DNA from: Modestobacter roseus
Lineage (GTDB): Bacteria; Actinomycetota; Actinomycetes; Mycobacteriales; Geodermatophilaceae
Direction of reading: 5' to 3'
Length of the DNA stretch: 64,000 nucleotides
Assembly (NCBI RefSeq): GCF_007994135.1
Contig: NZ_VLKF01000001.1
Location: 2,294,001 to 2,358,000 of the forward strand
The notes beneath the pieces are model-generated. The model searched no databases. It saw only the letters and a list, made by a program, of their open reading frames with translations, and was not told the origin of the DNA. Position numbers and translations under genes: made by a program. Positions 9,008-17,122 of the stretch are shown one piece after another; the first letter of the stretch is position 1; every line of letters starts with the position of its first letter.

Positions 9008-9847
9008 ATGGCCCCCGACCACCCGGCGTCCCCCGACCACCCGGCGTTCACGCTGCCCACCACGGGCCCGGACCCGCTGCCCTGGGACACCGCGCTGGCC
9101 GCCGTCCTGGGCTACGTCCGGGGACGCCGGCCGTTGCGGTACCGCTCCCCCACCGAGCGCGAGGGGCGATGGGTGCAGGTGGCCGCCTTCGGCCACGACC
9201 GGTTCGACGCCCGGCCGGTGCCCGCCGGCCCGCTCGGTGAGGACGACGTGCTGGTCGCCGAGGGGCTGCACGGGCGACTGGACCCGGCCGGCTGGGCCGC
9301 GGTGCGCGACGGGCTGGACGAGGCGCAGTCCACCACCGACGCACTGGTGGCGCGGGCCGCCGGTCGGGCGTTGTGGGAACTGCCCGAGGACGAGCTGTCG
9401 GTGCTGGGCGAGCCCGGCACGGTCGGGGCGCACCTGCGCGCGCTCGCCGGGCTGCCCGAGCCGCAGCCGCGCTACGTGCTGGCCGCGCTGCACCACCGCC
9501 ACCCGCGGCTGGTGCCGCTGCTGTCCCGGGCCACCTGGCTGCAGTCGGTGCCGCACGTGCGCGAGGGCGACAGCAGCGTGGCCGCGGTCGTGCACCGGGA
9601 ACTGCGGGCCGACGACGCCGCGTTCGCCGCGCTGGAGACAGCCACCACCGACCTGCTGGGCCGGGAGCTGAGCCGCCTGCGGCTGCACGACCTGCTGGTC
9701 TACCTGGCCGGCACCCTGCGGCTGACCACCGCCGTCGCCCTCGGGGAGCAGACCGAGGAGTGGCTGCGGTGGCACTCCGCCCGGATGCCGGTCGCCCGCG
9801 ACGTCCAGGCACACCTGCACGTCCCCCGGGCCGGGCCGGGCCGGTAG
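9008..9847 (+). CDS. Protein of unknown function (possibly DUF6308-like)
   Basis: A 279-residue soluble protein with ATG at 9008, 9 bases after the EthD-like gene and no obvious ribosome site. No signal peptide or membrane segment is visible. The middle contains DDVLVAEGLHGRLDPAGW, and the rest is helix-rich with many charged residues (LPEDELSVLGEPG, VVHRELRADDAAFAALE). The style resembles actinobacterial DUF6308 proteins, but I cannot confirm that match. Codon use is typical of the region and the reading frame is strong, so the gene is very likely real. Its 3' end abuts a short relic of another gene on the opposite strand. Confidence 0.55.
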   Translation: MAPDHPASPDHPAFTLPTTGPDPLPWDTALAAVLGYVRGRRPLRYRSPTEREGRWVQVAAFGHDRFDARPVPAGPLGEDDVLVAEGLHGRLDPAGWAAVRDGLDEAQSTTDALVARAAGRALWELPEDELSVLGEPGTVGAHLRALAGLPEPQPRYVLAALHHRHPRLVPLLSRATWLQSVPHVREGDSSVAAVVHRELRADDAAFAALETATTDLLGRELSRLRLHDLLVYLAGTLRLTTAVALGEQTEEWLRWHSARMPVARDVQAHLHVPRAGPGR

Positions 9848-9921
9848 GGGACGCCGACGGCGGCCGCCAGGTCCCAGCCGTGCACCACGGCGAACTCATC
9901 GGCCAGCCCGGGCGGGACGGT
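9838..9921 (-). pseudogene. Relic of a TIGR03083/TIGR03086-type (mycothiol-dependent isomerase-like) gene
   Basis: On the minus strand about 28 codons read PPGLADEFAVVHGWDLAAAVGVPYRP. The segment VHGWDLAAAVG is the hallmark of the TIGR03083/TIGR03086 DinB-like proteins (mycothiol-dependent maleylpyruvate isomerase family). There is no upstream portion: an in-frame stop is reached at once at 9934-9936, which is the stop of the ATP-grasp gene. Homology also ends just downstream where the frame enters the opposite-strand gene. This looks like a fragment left by deletion. Confidence 0.5.
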
Positions 9922-9933
9922 CGCCGAGCCGGC

Positions 9934-11091
9934 TCAGCGCTCGGCGACGCTCCGCCGGCGACGGCGGAACCGGGAGGTCACCAGCTCCAGGGTCGGCCCC
10001 GGGTCCGCCAGCCGCCAGACGCTGGTGGTCGCGCCGGGCAGCCAGCGGAGCGTCGACGCCACGTCGGCCACCAGGCCGCCGCGCCGCTCCACCGCGGCCC
10101 GGCGCAGGTCGCCCGCGGTCCACAGGAACCGCACGCCCGGCCGTGCGTCGGCCAGCGGGGGGACCGGCCGGCCGAGCACCTGGCGGCCCCAGGCATCGGC
10201 GAGGTTGGCGCCCGCGGCGTTGGCCAGCGCCATCGAGCCGAAGAACCGGCCGTTGAGGTCGATGAGGTGGGGGACGCCGTCGTCGTCCCGCAGGAACTGC
10301 AGCTCGACCAGTCCCGACCAGCCCAGGTCGGTCAACAGGTCGGTGGCGCAGGCGGTCAGCCCGGGGTCGACCGGGAGGGTCTCCGCCCGGCAGGAGACCC
10401 CGCTCGGGGTGGGCCACAGCCGCGGTGAGCGCTGGTGCACGCGGCCCCGCAGCTCGCCGTCGACGAACAGCCCGATCAGCGCGGTCAGCTCCCCCTCGAC
10501 CGGCTGCTGGAGCACCGGCTCGAGCCCCGCCTCCCGGAGCCGTTCGATCCTGGTCCCCGCGGCCCGCACGTCGGGGTACGAGCGCGCCTCGATCCGGTGC
10601 GGGTGCGCGTGCTGGGGCCGCCAGTGCGCCCGGCACTTGACCACGACGGGCCCCTGCCAGCCGGCCACGGACGCCTCGGTGGCGAGCTCGGTGCGCGGCG
10701 CGGCGAGCCCGACGGCCCGAGCACGTTCGGTCAGCCCCACCTTGTCCAGCGCCCGGTCCACCACGTCCGCGGCCGGGTGCGGCACCACCGCGGGCACCTC
10801 GTCGCGGTACAGGGCGAGCGCGGCCATCCAGTCGTCACCGCCCCCGAAGACCACGTCGTAGCCGCCGTCGGCCACCGCGTCCCGGATCCCGTCGAGGAAG
10901 TCGCGGCAGTCACCCCGCGGCCGCGCCACCCGGTGCGCCCGGGCGCACGCCCGTGAGGTGGTCACCATCCCGGCGCCGTCCGGCGTGCCGACGCCGACGG
11001 TCCATCCCGCCTGGTGCAGCGCGCGCACGGCGGCGAGCGAGCCCCGGGCCCGGCCCGCGGTGAGCACGAGGGCACGTCGGGGAGCAGGCAT
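9934..11091 (-). CDS. ATP-grasp domain enzyme
   Basis: A 385-residue protein from ATG 11091. The N-terminal pre-ATP-grasp Rossmann-like part begins RRALVLTAGRARGSLAAVRALHQAGWTVGVGTPD and is followed by the ATP-grasp core: KVGLTERARAVGLAAPRT, then VVVKCRAHW (ATP lysine), then VELQFLRDDDGVPHLIDLNGRFFGSMALANAAG, which supplies the Mg-binding acid and Asn. Such enzymes join a carboxylate to an amine or thiol using ATP. The substrate is unknown; stand-alone members occur in polysaccharide, peptide or cofactor pathways. The MurJ-like gene ends upstream only 45 bases away on the same strand. A TAGCGT -10 box 6 bases before the ATG suggests its own leaderless transcript. Confidence 0.8.
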   Translation of the reverse strand: MPAPRRALVLTAGRARGSLAAVRALHQAGWTVGVGTPDGAGMVTTSRACARAHRVARPRGDCRDFLDGIRDAVADGGYDVVFGGGDDWMAALALYRDEVPAVVPHPAADVVDRALDKVGLTERARAVGLAAPRTELATEASVAGWQGPVVVKCRAHWRPQHAHPHRIEARSYPDVRAAGTRIERLREAGLEPVLQQPVEGELTALIGLFVDGELRGRVHQRSPRLWPTPSGVSCRAETLPVDPGLTACATDLLTDLGWSGLVELQFLRDDDGVPHLIDLNGRFFGSMALANAAGANLADAWGRQVLGRPVPPLADARPGVRFLWTAGDLRRAAVERRGGLVADVASTLRWLPGATTSVWRLADPGPTLELVTSRFRRRRRSVAER

Positions 11092-11097
11092 CGCCGA

Positions 11098-11103
11098 ACG
11101 CTA
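11098..11103 (-). promoter_or_regulatory. Putative -10 element of a leaderless transcript
   Basis: TAGCGT on the minus strand lies 6 bases upstream of the ATP-grasp start codon (ATG 11091). No ribosome site is present, so a leaderless mRNA is likely. Confidence 0.5.
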
Positions 11104-11136
11104 GCAAGCGGTGGTGTCCGGCAGTCGCCCTCGCGG

Positions 11137-12732
11137 TCAGGCCCGGTGGCCGGGACGCCGGCGGAGCCCCGGCAGGCTGCGCAGCTCGGCGAGCTCCGGC
11201 GCGCGGATCGCCACCAGCACGGCGAGGTGGACGCCGGCGACCACGCTCCCCGCGACGGCCAGCCGGAGCAGCGCGTCCGGGGCGCCGTCGTCGCCGGGGC
11301 CCAGGCCGGCCAGCGCGCCCGCGGCCAGCAGCCCGCCGAGCAGCGCGGCCCCGCCCAGCCGGGCCACCGACCGGGCCAGCGGGCCCAGCGAGACGCCGTC
11401 GTGCCGGCGGGCGAGCAGCGCGATCGACAGCCCGGCGGCCAGCACGAGCGAGAGGCTCGTGGACAGCGCGATGCCGGCGATGCCGTAGGCGACGCCGAGG
11501 GTCAGGTCGCCCACCACGTTGACCGCCATCGCCAGCAGCGCCACCACCGTGGGGGTCCGCCGGTCCCCGACGGCCAGGCAGGCGCGGGAGGTGATCGACC
11601 GCAGTGCCAGCCCCAGGGTGGCCGCGGCGTACCAGGTCGCCGCGGTGGTGGTCGCCGCGACGGCGGCCGCGTCGAAGTCCCCCCGCCCGAACACCAGCTG
11701 CACCAGCGGGCGGGCCGCCACGACCAGCACGACGGTCACCGGCAGCAGCACCAGCAGCACGGCCCGCAGCGCGCGGTCGACCAGGCTCCGCAGCTCGGCC
11801 CGGCGGTCGGGGGTGCCGGCGGCGCTGAACGCCGGGTACAGGGCCGCGACCACGGTGGCCACCAACAGCGACTCCACCAGGCTGACCACCCGGAAGCCCA
11901 GGTTCAGCGCGGTGATCACGCCCTCCACCTGGCTGGATCCCACGGCCCGGTCCACCAGGGTGTTGACGTTGAGCACGGCACTGCCCACCAGCAGCGGAGG
12001 GGTCAGCCGCAGCACCTCGCGCACGTCCGGGTCACGCAGCGCCAGCCGGGGTCGCAGCCGGATGCCGGCGGCCCGGACGGCGGGCAGCTGGGTGAGCAAC
12101 CGCACCGCGGAGCCCGCCACGAACCCGACGGCGAGCGCCTCGATGCCGAACCGCGGGCCGGCCCAGACCGCGGCGGCGATCATCACCAGGTTGAACGGCA
12201 CGCCCTGCACCCCGGAGCCGAAGAACCGGCCGTGGGCCTGCGCAGCGGCGGCGAGGATGTCGGTGCCGGCGATGAACAGCGCGGCCACCAGCACGATCCG
12301 GGTCAGCTCGACGGCGAGCTCCGCGGTCGCCTCGTCGAACCCGGGCGCCAGCACCGCGACCACCTGCTCGGTGCCGGCCAGCACCAGCCCGGCGCCCACC
12401 AGCAGGACCAGCACGGCGAGGGTCAGCACCGACTGCACCGTGCGATCGGCCCGGCCGCTCTCCCCGGCGGCCGCTGCCCGGCTCACCGGCGGCACCACCG
12501 CGCGGGCGAGCGCACCGGCCATCAGCGCCAGCACCAGGTTCATCACGCCCTGGGAGACCAGGTAGGCGTCCAGCGCCGCCCCGGCCCCGAAGACCGCGGC
12601 GATGACCGCGTCCCGGACGAACCCCAGCACCTGGCTCACCGCGGTGAGCGACACCAGCAGGGTCGCCGCCCGGGCGATGCCCCGGCCCGGAGCGGGCAGG
12701 CGGCCCCTGCCCCGGTGCCGGTCGCTGGTCAT
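11137..12732 (-). CDS. MurJ/MviN-like polytopic lipid flippase
   Basis: A 531-residue integral membrane protein with about 13-14 hydrophobic segments. The N-terminal region AATLLVSLTAVSQVLGFVRDAVIAAVFGAGAALDAYLVSQ is the MurJ/MviN signature (helix 1, then the FGxGxxxDAY motif). A cytoplasmic loop with RLRPRLALRDPDVREVLRLTPPLL and the later VFGRGDFDAAAV element also fit. MurJ flips lipid II, while paralogs in actinobacteria handle other lipid-linked precursors. It lacks the C-terminal kinase-like extension of mycobacterial MviN, so it may be an accessory copy tied to a surface polymer (inference). The neighbouring ATP-grasp gene is a candidate partner. Confidence 0.85.
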   Translation of the reverse strand: MTSDRHRGRGRLPAPGRGIARAATLLVSLTAVSQVLGFVRDAVIAAVFGAGAALDAYLVSQGVMNLVLALMAGALARAVVPPVSRAAAAGESGRADRTVQSVLTLAVLVLLVGAGLVLAGTEQVVAVLAPGFDEATAELAVELTRIVLVAALFIAGTDILAAAAQAHGRFFGSGVQGVPFNLVMIAAAVWAGPRFGIEALAVGFVAGSAVRLLTQLPAVRAAGIRLRPRLALRDPDVREVLRLTPPLLVGSAVLNVNTLVDRAVGSSQVEGVITALNLGFRVVSLVESLLVATVVAALYPAFSAAGTPDRRAELRSLVDRALRAVLLVLLPVTVVLVVAARPLVQLVFGRGDFDAAAVAATTTAATWYAAATLGLALRSITSRACLAVGDRRTPTVVALLAMAVNVVGDLTLGVAYGIAGIALSTSLSLVLAAGLSIALLARRHDGVSLGPLARSVARLGGAALLGGLLAAGALAGLGPGDDGAPDALLRLAVAGSVVAGVHLAVLVAIRAPELAELRSLPGLRRRPGHRA

Positions 12733-12940
12733 CGCGGCCCATCATCCGGGTCGCCGGCCCCAGCCCCGACCGCACCCGCCGGAGAGGCACAGGGTGACGG
12801 CCGTCAGGCAGGCGGTCACGGAACGCCGAGGACCCCACCCCCGCGACGCCGGGCGCACCCACCGCGGACGACCGGCGAGGACAGTGCAGCTCCTCGCGGC
12901 GATGTGGCCGAGGCGTCGCCGCCCGGCGCGGAGGCCCGCC

Positions 12941-13564
12941 ATGTTCGCCCGATCCACCACCGTGCGCGGCGACCCCGCCGCGATCGACGCCGCCGTCTCC
13001 TACGTCCGGGACGAGGTGCTCCCGGCCGTCGAGCCGATGGCCGGCTGCGTCGGGCTCTCCCTGCTGACCAACCACCGCAACGGCCGGTGCGTGCTGACCA
13101 GCGCCTGGGCCGACGAGGAGGCCCTGCAGGCCAGCGCGGAGGGCACCCGCGGGTTCCGGGCCCGGTTCGGCGAGCTGCTCGACGCGGTGCCGATGGTCGC
13201 CACCTGGGAGATCGCGGTGATGCACCGGCTGCGGCCCGCCGGGGACGGCGCCTGCTGCCGGGTGGTGCGCGGCGCGCTGCACGAGCCGGCCGCGATGGAC
13301 GACGTGCTCGGCACCGTGCGCACCAGCCTGCTGCCCCGGCTGGAGGAGCTGCCCGGCTTCTGCAGCGTGAGCTTCCTGGTCGACCGGATCTCCGGGCGCA
13401 CCACGACCACGGTCACCTACAGCGACCGGGCCGCGATGGCCCGCGCCGTCGACCCCGGCGGCGCGCTGCGGGAGGAGTTCAGCCGGGCCAGCCGGACGAC
13501 GGTCCAGGAGGTGAGCGAGTACGCGCTGTCGGTGGCCCACCTGCGGGTGCCCGAGACGGTCTAG
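12941..13564 (+). CDS. Tandem ABM-like (antibiotic biosynthesis monooxygenase-type) barrel protein
   Basis: A 207-residue protein from ATG 12941 behind GGAGG. It consists of two similar halves (about 1-95 and 100-195), each with the pattern GCVGLSLLTNHRNGRCVLTSAWADEEAL / GFCSVSFLVDRISGRTTTTVTYSDRAAM, i.e. duplicated dimeric alpha-beta barrel units of the ABM type. Substrate and cofactor cannot be read from the sequence. The stop codon TAG lies inside a CTAG that also holds the stop of the convergent acetyltransferase gene. The 208-base upstream gap shows no other gene. Confidence 0.62.
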   Translation: MFARSTTVRGDPAAIDAAVSYVRDEVLPAVEPMAGCVGLSLLTNHRNGRCVLTSAWADEEALQASAEGTRGFRARFGELLDAVPMVATWEIAVMHRLRPAGDGACCRVVRGALHEPAAMDDVLGTVRTSLLPRLEELPGFCSVSFLVDRISGRTTTTVTYSDRAAMARAVDPGGALREEFSRASRTTVQEVSEYALSVAHLRVPETV

Positions 13565-14175
13565 GTGGTCGGCGACCCCAGGTAGGTCGTCGGACCGGCG
13601 TCGGCCACGGCGATCTCGGTGAACCCGAGCCGGTCGTAGAAGGCCCGGGCGCGGGTGTTGGTGGCGACCATGCCCAGGTGCAGAGCGGGCGCGCCGGCGC
13701 CGGCGGCCGCGGCGCGGAAGGTGTCGACCAGCGCCCGACCGTGCCCGCGGCCCTGGTGCTCGGGCAGCAGGTCGATGTGCAGGTGGGCCGGGAACGGGGC
13801 CAGCTCCGGGCGCAGCATCCGCTCCGGCCGGTACAACAGCGCCACCATCGCCTGCTCCGCATCCCGGGGCGGCTCCGGTGGCCGCGGGTACCGCCCGGCG
13901 GTCCGCGGCAGCCACTCGGCCCGCCACCTGCGCACGAAGGCGGCGGTGTCCGCGGTGCCGACCACGTAGCCGACCGCGCGCTCGCCGTCGTCGAGCACGA
14001 ACGCCAGGCCGGGCTCGAGGTCGACGTAGGGCCCGGCGAAGAGGTCGGGCATCAGGTCGTCGGTGGACCACTGCCCGCGGGCGTCGCCACCGGCGTCCGC
14101 GGTACGGACGCAGACGTCGTAGACCGCGGCCCGGTCGCCCGCCCGGTAGGGGCGGATCAGCGGCGTGCCTGCCAT
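13561..14175 (-). CDS. GNAT family N-acetyltransferase
   Basis: A 204-residue protein from ATG 14175. It begins with the GNAT pattern PLIRPYRAGDRAAVYDVCVRTADAGGDARG, has the acetyl-CoA-binding motif A as LHIDLLPEHQGRGHGRALVDTF, and ends with MVATNTRARAFYDRLGF, all standard positions. The N-terminal segment resembles the GNAT subgroup related to O-GlcNAcase acetyltransferase-like domains. The acceptor is unknown. It is convergent with the ABM-like gene (4-base overlap) and divergent from the DUF1810 gene, 52 bases away. Confidence 0.82.
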   Translation of the reverse strand: MAGTPLIRPYRAGDRAAVYDVCVRTADAGGDARGQWSTDDLMPDLFAGPYVDLEPGLAFVLDDGERAVGYVVGTADTAAFVRRWRAEWLPRTAGRYPRPPEPPRDAEQAMVALLYRPERMLRPELAPFPAHLHIDLLPEHQGRGHGRALVDTFRAAAAGAGAPALHLGMVATNTRARAFYDRLGFTEIAVADAGPTTYLGSPTT

Positions 14176-14227
14176 GCCGCCAGCCTGACAGGCGGCGGCG
14201 GACGGCTCAGCACGGGAGGATGCCCGC

Positions 14228-14653
14228 ATGCCCGCGGACCCCTTCGACCTGCAGCGCTTCGTCGACGCCCAGGACGCCGGCGGCACGTACGACCAGGCGC
14301 TGGCCGAGCTGCGCGCCGGCAGCAAGCGCAGCCACTGGATGTGGTTCGTCTTCCCGCAGGTCGCCGGCCTGGGCCGCAGCCCGATGGCGCAGCGCTACGC
14401 GGTCAGCGGCGCCGAGCAGGCGCGGGCGTACCTGGCCCACCCGGTGCTCGGCCCGCGCCTGGTGGCGTGTGCGCGGGCGCTGCTCGACCTGGCCACCACC
14501 GACCCGGTCGCCGTCCTCGGGGGGATCGACGCGCAGAAGCTGCGCTCGTCGGCGACGCTGTTCGCCGCCGTCGCCGAGGAGCCGGCGTTCGGCGCGGTCC
14601 TGGACCGGTTCTTCGCCGGCGACCGGGACGACGCCACCCTCGCCCGCCTCTGA
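14228..14653 (+). CDS. DUF1810 family protein
   Basis: A 141-residue soluble protein, ATG 14228 after GGGAGG. The sequence FDLQRFVDAQDAGGTYDQALAELRAGSKRSHWMWFVFPQVAGLG is the distinctive start of DUF1810 (calpastatin-like in old annotations), with the later QKLRSSATLF motif. Length matches the family. Function is unknown; a structure-based link to ADP-ribose-like ligands has been suggested only for distant proteins. It is followed after 150 bases by the HelD-like gene. Confidence 0.8.
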   Translation: MPADPFDLQRFVDAQDAGGTYDQALAELRAGSKRSHWMWFVFPQVAGLGRSPMAQRYAVSGAEQARAYLAHPVLGPRLVACARALLDLATTDPVAVLGGIDAQKLRSSATLFAAVAEEPAFGAVLDRFFAGDRDDATLARL

Positions 14654-14803
14654 TCCGCCTGCCGCCTGCGGGCATGATCGACGGCCGCTGGCCGGAACAC
14701 CGGCCGGCCGGGCATCGTTGGTCGCCGCGGACGCCCCGGGAGGGCGCGCCCGGACAGCTCCGCGCCACCGCGGCCGCCGACGGACAGCAGGGAGAGACCG
14801 GAA

Positions 14804-17116
14804 TTGTCGAGCTCACCGGCCGGCGTCGGGAACGACGCCGTGCAGGACCCCGAGCGGGCGGCCGAGCAGCCGGCCGTCGACGACCTCTACCGCCGGCTGG
14901 ACGCCGCGCGCGAGCTCGCCGTCATGCGGTTCCGCCAAGCGCTGGCGATGCCCGTGATCAACCCGCAGTCCCTCGGTGAGCGGGAGGCCGCGGCCCGGTT
15001 CCAGTCGGCCCGGATCACCGCGCTGGACGCCGCCGACCACGGGCTGGTGATCGGCCGGCTGGACCGCGAGGCGGCGCCGCAGCCGCTCTACATCGGCCGG
15101 GTCGGGCTGCCCGCCGACGACCCCGCGGGCGACCCGGCGCTGGTCGACTGGCGGGCGCCGGCGTCCCGGCCGTTCTACACCGCCACCGCGTTCCGCCCCG
15201 AGGGCGTCGTCCGGCGCCGGCACATCCGCACCCGCGGGCGCGCCGTCACCGCGGTCAACGACGAGGTGCTCACCGTCGACCCCGAGCGCGGCGACGGCCC
15301 CGAGCTCACCGGCGAGGCCGCGCTGATGGCCGCGCTGACCGCCGAGCGCACCGGCCGGATGACCGACATCGTCGCCACCATCCAGGCCGAGCAGGACGCC
15401 ATCATCCGCAGCGACGTCCGCGGCGTGCTCGTCGTCCAGGGCGGCCCGGGCACCGGCAAGACCGCCGTCGCCCTGCACCGCGCGGCCTACCTGCTCTACA
15501 CCCACCGCGAGCGGCTGGCCCGCAGCGGCCTGCTCGTCGTCGGCCCGACACCGACCTTCCTGCGCTACATCGCCGACGTGCTCCCCGCGCTGGGCGAGAC
15601 CGGCGTGCTGCTCTCCGGCCTGGGGCAGCTCCGCCCCGGGCTGGATGCCCGCGGCACCGACGCACCGGCGGTGGCCGAGCTCAAGGGCCGCCTGGCGATG
15701 GTCGACGTGCTCAAGGCCGCCGTCCGCGACCGCGAGGTCGTACCCCGGGGCGGCCGCCAGCTCGTCGTCGACGGGGTGCGCATCAGCCTGCGCGGGCCCG
15801 ACCTCACCAGCTGCCGCACGGTGGGCCGGCGCGCCTCGCGCATGCACAACATCGCCCGCCCGGCGTTCGCCCGGGCCGTGGTCGACCTGGTCACCGACCG
15901 CTTCCTCGGCCGGATCGGCAACGACGTGCGCGGCGCGGAGAGCCTGCTCTCGCGCCGCGACGTCGACGACGTGCGCCGCGAGATGGCCGCCGACGCCGGG
16001 GTGCGCGAGCTGATCGACGAGATGTGGCCGCTGCTCTCCCCCGAGCAGCTGCTGCGCGACCTGCTGGCCGACCCCGACCGCATCCGGCGGGTCACCAAGG
16101 GGTGGACCGACACCGACCGCGCGCTGCTGCACCGCCGGGCCGGCGCCGAGTGGACCCCCGCCGACGTGCCGCTGCTGGAGGAGCTCGACGAGCTGCTCGG
16201 CCACGACGACAGCGCCGAGCGGGCCGCGGAGGCCCGGCGCCGGCGGCAGGCGCGCGAGCACGCGCAGGAGACCCTCGACCTGCTGTACGGCTCGCGCTCG
16301 CACGACGCCGACGAGGACGAGGAGAGCGAGGAGCTCACCGCCGTCGACCTGCTGGACGCCGAGATGCTGGCCGACCGGGAGACCGAGGTCGACGTCCGCA
16401 GCGCCGCCGAGCGGGCCGCGACCGACCGCACCTGGACCTTCGGGCACGTCGTCGTCGACGAGGCGCAGGAGCTCTCCCCGATGACCTGGCGGCTGCTGGC
16501 CCGCAAGTGCCCGACCCGGTCGATGACCGTGGTCGGCGACCTGGCCCAGACCGGCAGCCTGGCCGGCGCGACCGACTGGGCGCAGGCGCTCGGCCCGCAC
16601 GCCGAGGGGCAGTGGCGGCTGGCCCAGCTGACCGTCAACTACCGGACGCCGACCGAGATCATGGACGTCGCCGCCGACGTGCTCGCCGCGAGCGACGCGG
16701 TCGCCGCCGCGCCCCGCTCGGTGCGCAGCACCGGCGTGCCGCCGACCGCGCACCGGGTGACCGAGGAGGCGCTCGCGGCCCGGACGGCGGAGCTGGCCGC
16801 CGAGCTGGCCGCGCAGGGCGGCACCGCGGCGGTCATCGTCCCGCCCAGCCGGCACGAGGCCGTCGCCACCGCGCTGCCCGGCGCCCAGACCGGCCCGGCC
16901 GCCGACTCCTCCCGCGGCACGGTGGTGCTGCTGCCGGGTGAGGCCAAGGGGCTGGAGTTCGACTCGGTCGTCGTCGTCGACCCGCAGGGCGTGCTCGACG
17001 AGGGCGTGCGCGGGCACAGCGACCTGTACGTGGCGCTGACCCGGGCCACCCAGCGGATGGCCGTCGTGCACCCCGGCGACCTGCCCGACGAGCTGTCCCG
17101 CCTCGCCGACGCCTGA
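14804..17116 (+). CDS. helD: HelD-like UvrD/Rep superfamily ATPase (RNA polymerase recycling)
   Basis: A 770-residue protein with a TTG start at 14804 behind GGAGAG. The N-terminal helical region is rich in charged residues (VDDLYRRLDAARELAVMRFRQ), then DWRAPASRPFYTAT, typical of HelD. Walker A QGGPGTGKTAVALHRAAYLL lies near residue 212, a HelD-specific insertion fills the middle, VVDEAQELSPM is near 550, and the C-terminal helicase motifs QLTVNYRTPTEI and AKGLEFDSVVVVDP with LYVALTRAT follow. Actinobacterial HelD/HelR binds RNA polymerase, removes stalled complexes and can give rifamycin tolerance. I see no rifamycin-associated element in the 150 bases upstream. It converges on the Acg-like gene with a 6-base gap and no hairpin. 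Confidence 0.87.
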   Translation: MSSSPAGVGNDAVQDPERAAEQPAVDDLYRRLDAARELAVMRFRQALAMPVINPQSLGEREAAARFQSARITALDAADHGLVIGRLDREAAPQPLYIGRVGLPADDPAGDPALVDWRAPASRPFYTATAFRPEGVVRRRHIRTRGRAVTAVNDEVLTVDPERGDGPELTGEAALMAALTAERTGRMTDIVATIQAEQDAIIRSDVRGVLVVQGGPGTGKTAVALHRAAYLLYTHRERLARSGLLVVGPTPTFLRYIADVLPALGETGVLLSGLGQLRPGLDARGTDAPAVAELKGRLAMVDVLKAAVRDREVVPRGGRQLVVDGVRISLRGPDLTSCRTVGRRASRMHNIARPAFARAVVDLVTDRFLGRIGNDVRGAESLLSRRDVDDVRREMAADAGVRELIDEMWPLLSPEQLLRDLLADPDRIRRVTKGWTDTDRALLHRRAGAEWTPADVPLLEELDELLGHDDSAERAAEARRRRQAREHAQETLDLLYGSRSHDADEDEESEELTAVDLLDAEMLADRETEVDVRSAAERAATDRTWTFGHVVVDEAQELSPMTWRLLARKCPTRSMTVVGDLAQTGSLAGATDWAQALGPHAEGQWRLAQLTVNYRTPTEIMDVAADVLAASDAVAAAPRSVRSTGVPPTAHRVTEEALAARTAELAAELAAQGGTAAVIVPPSRHEAVATALPGAQTGPAADSSRGTVVLLPGEAKGLEFDSVVVVDPQGVLDEGVRGHSDLYVALTRATQRMAVVHPGDLPDELSRLADA

Positions 17117-17122
17117 TGGCAG

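Noticed and set aside
14654-14803. Rifamycin-associated element upstream of the HelD-like gene
   Set aside because: No sequence resembling the known 19-base inverted repeat is present.
11014-14979. 1321-residue plus-strand frame
   Set aside because: Antisense to the MurJ-like and GNAT genes; composition (Gly/Gln/Arg/His) is that of the opposite strand of real genes.
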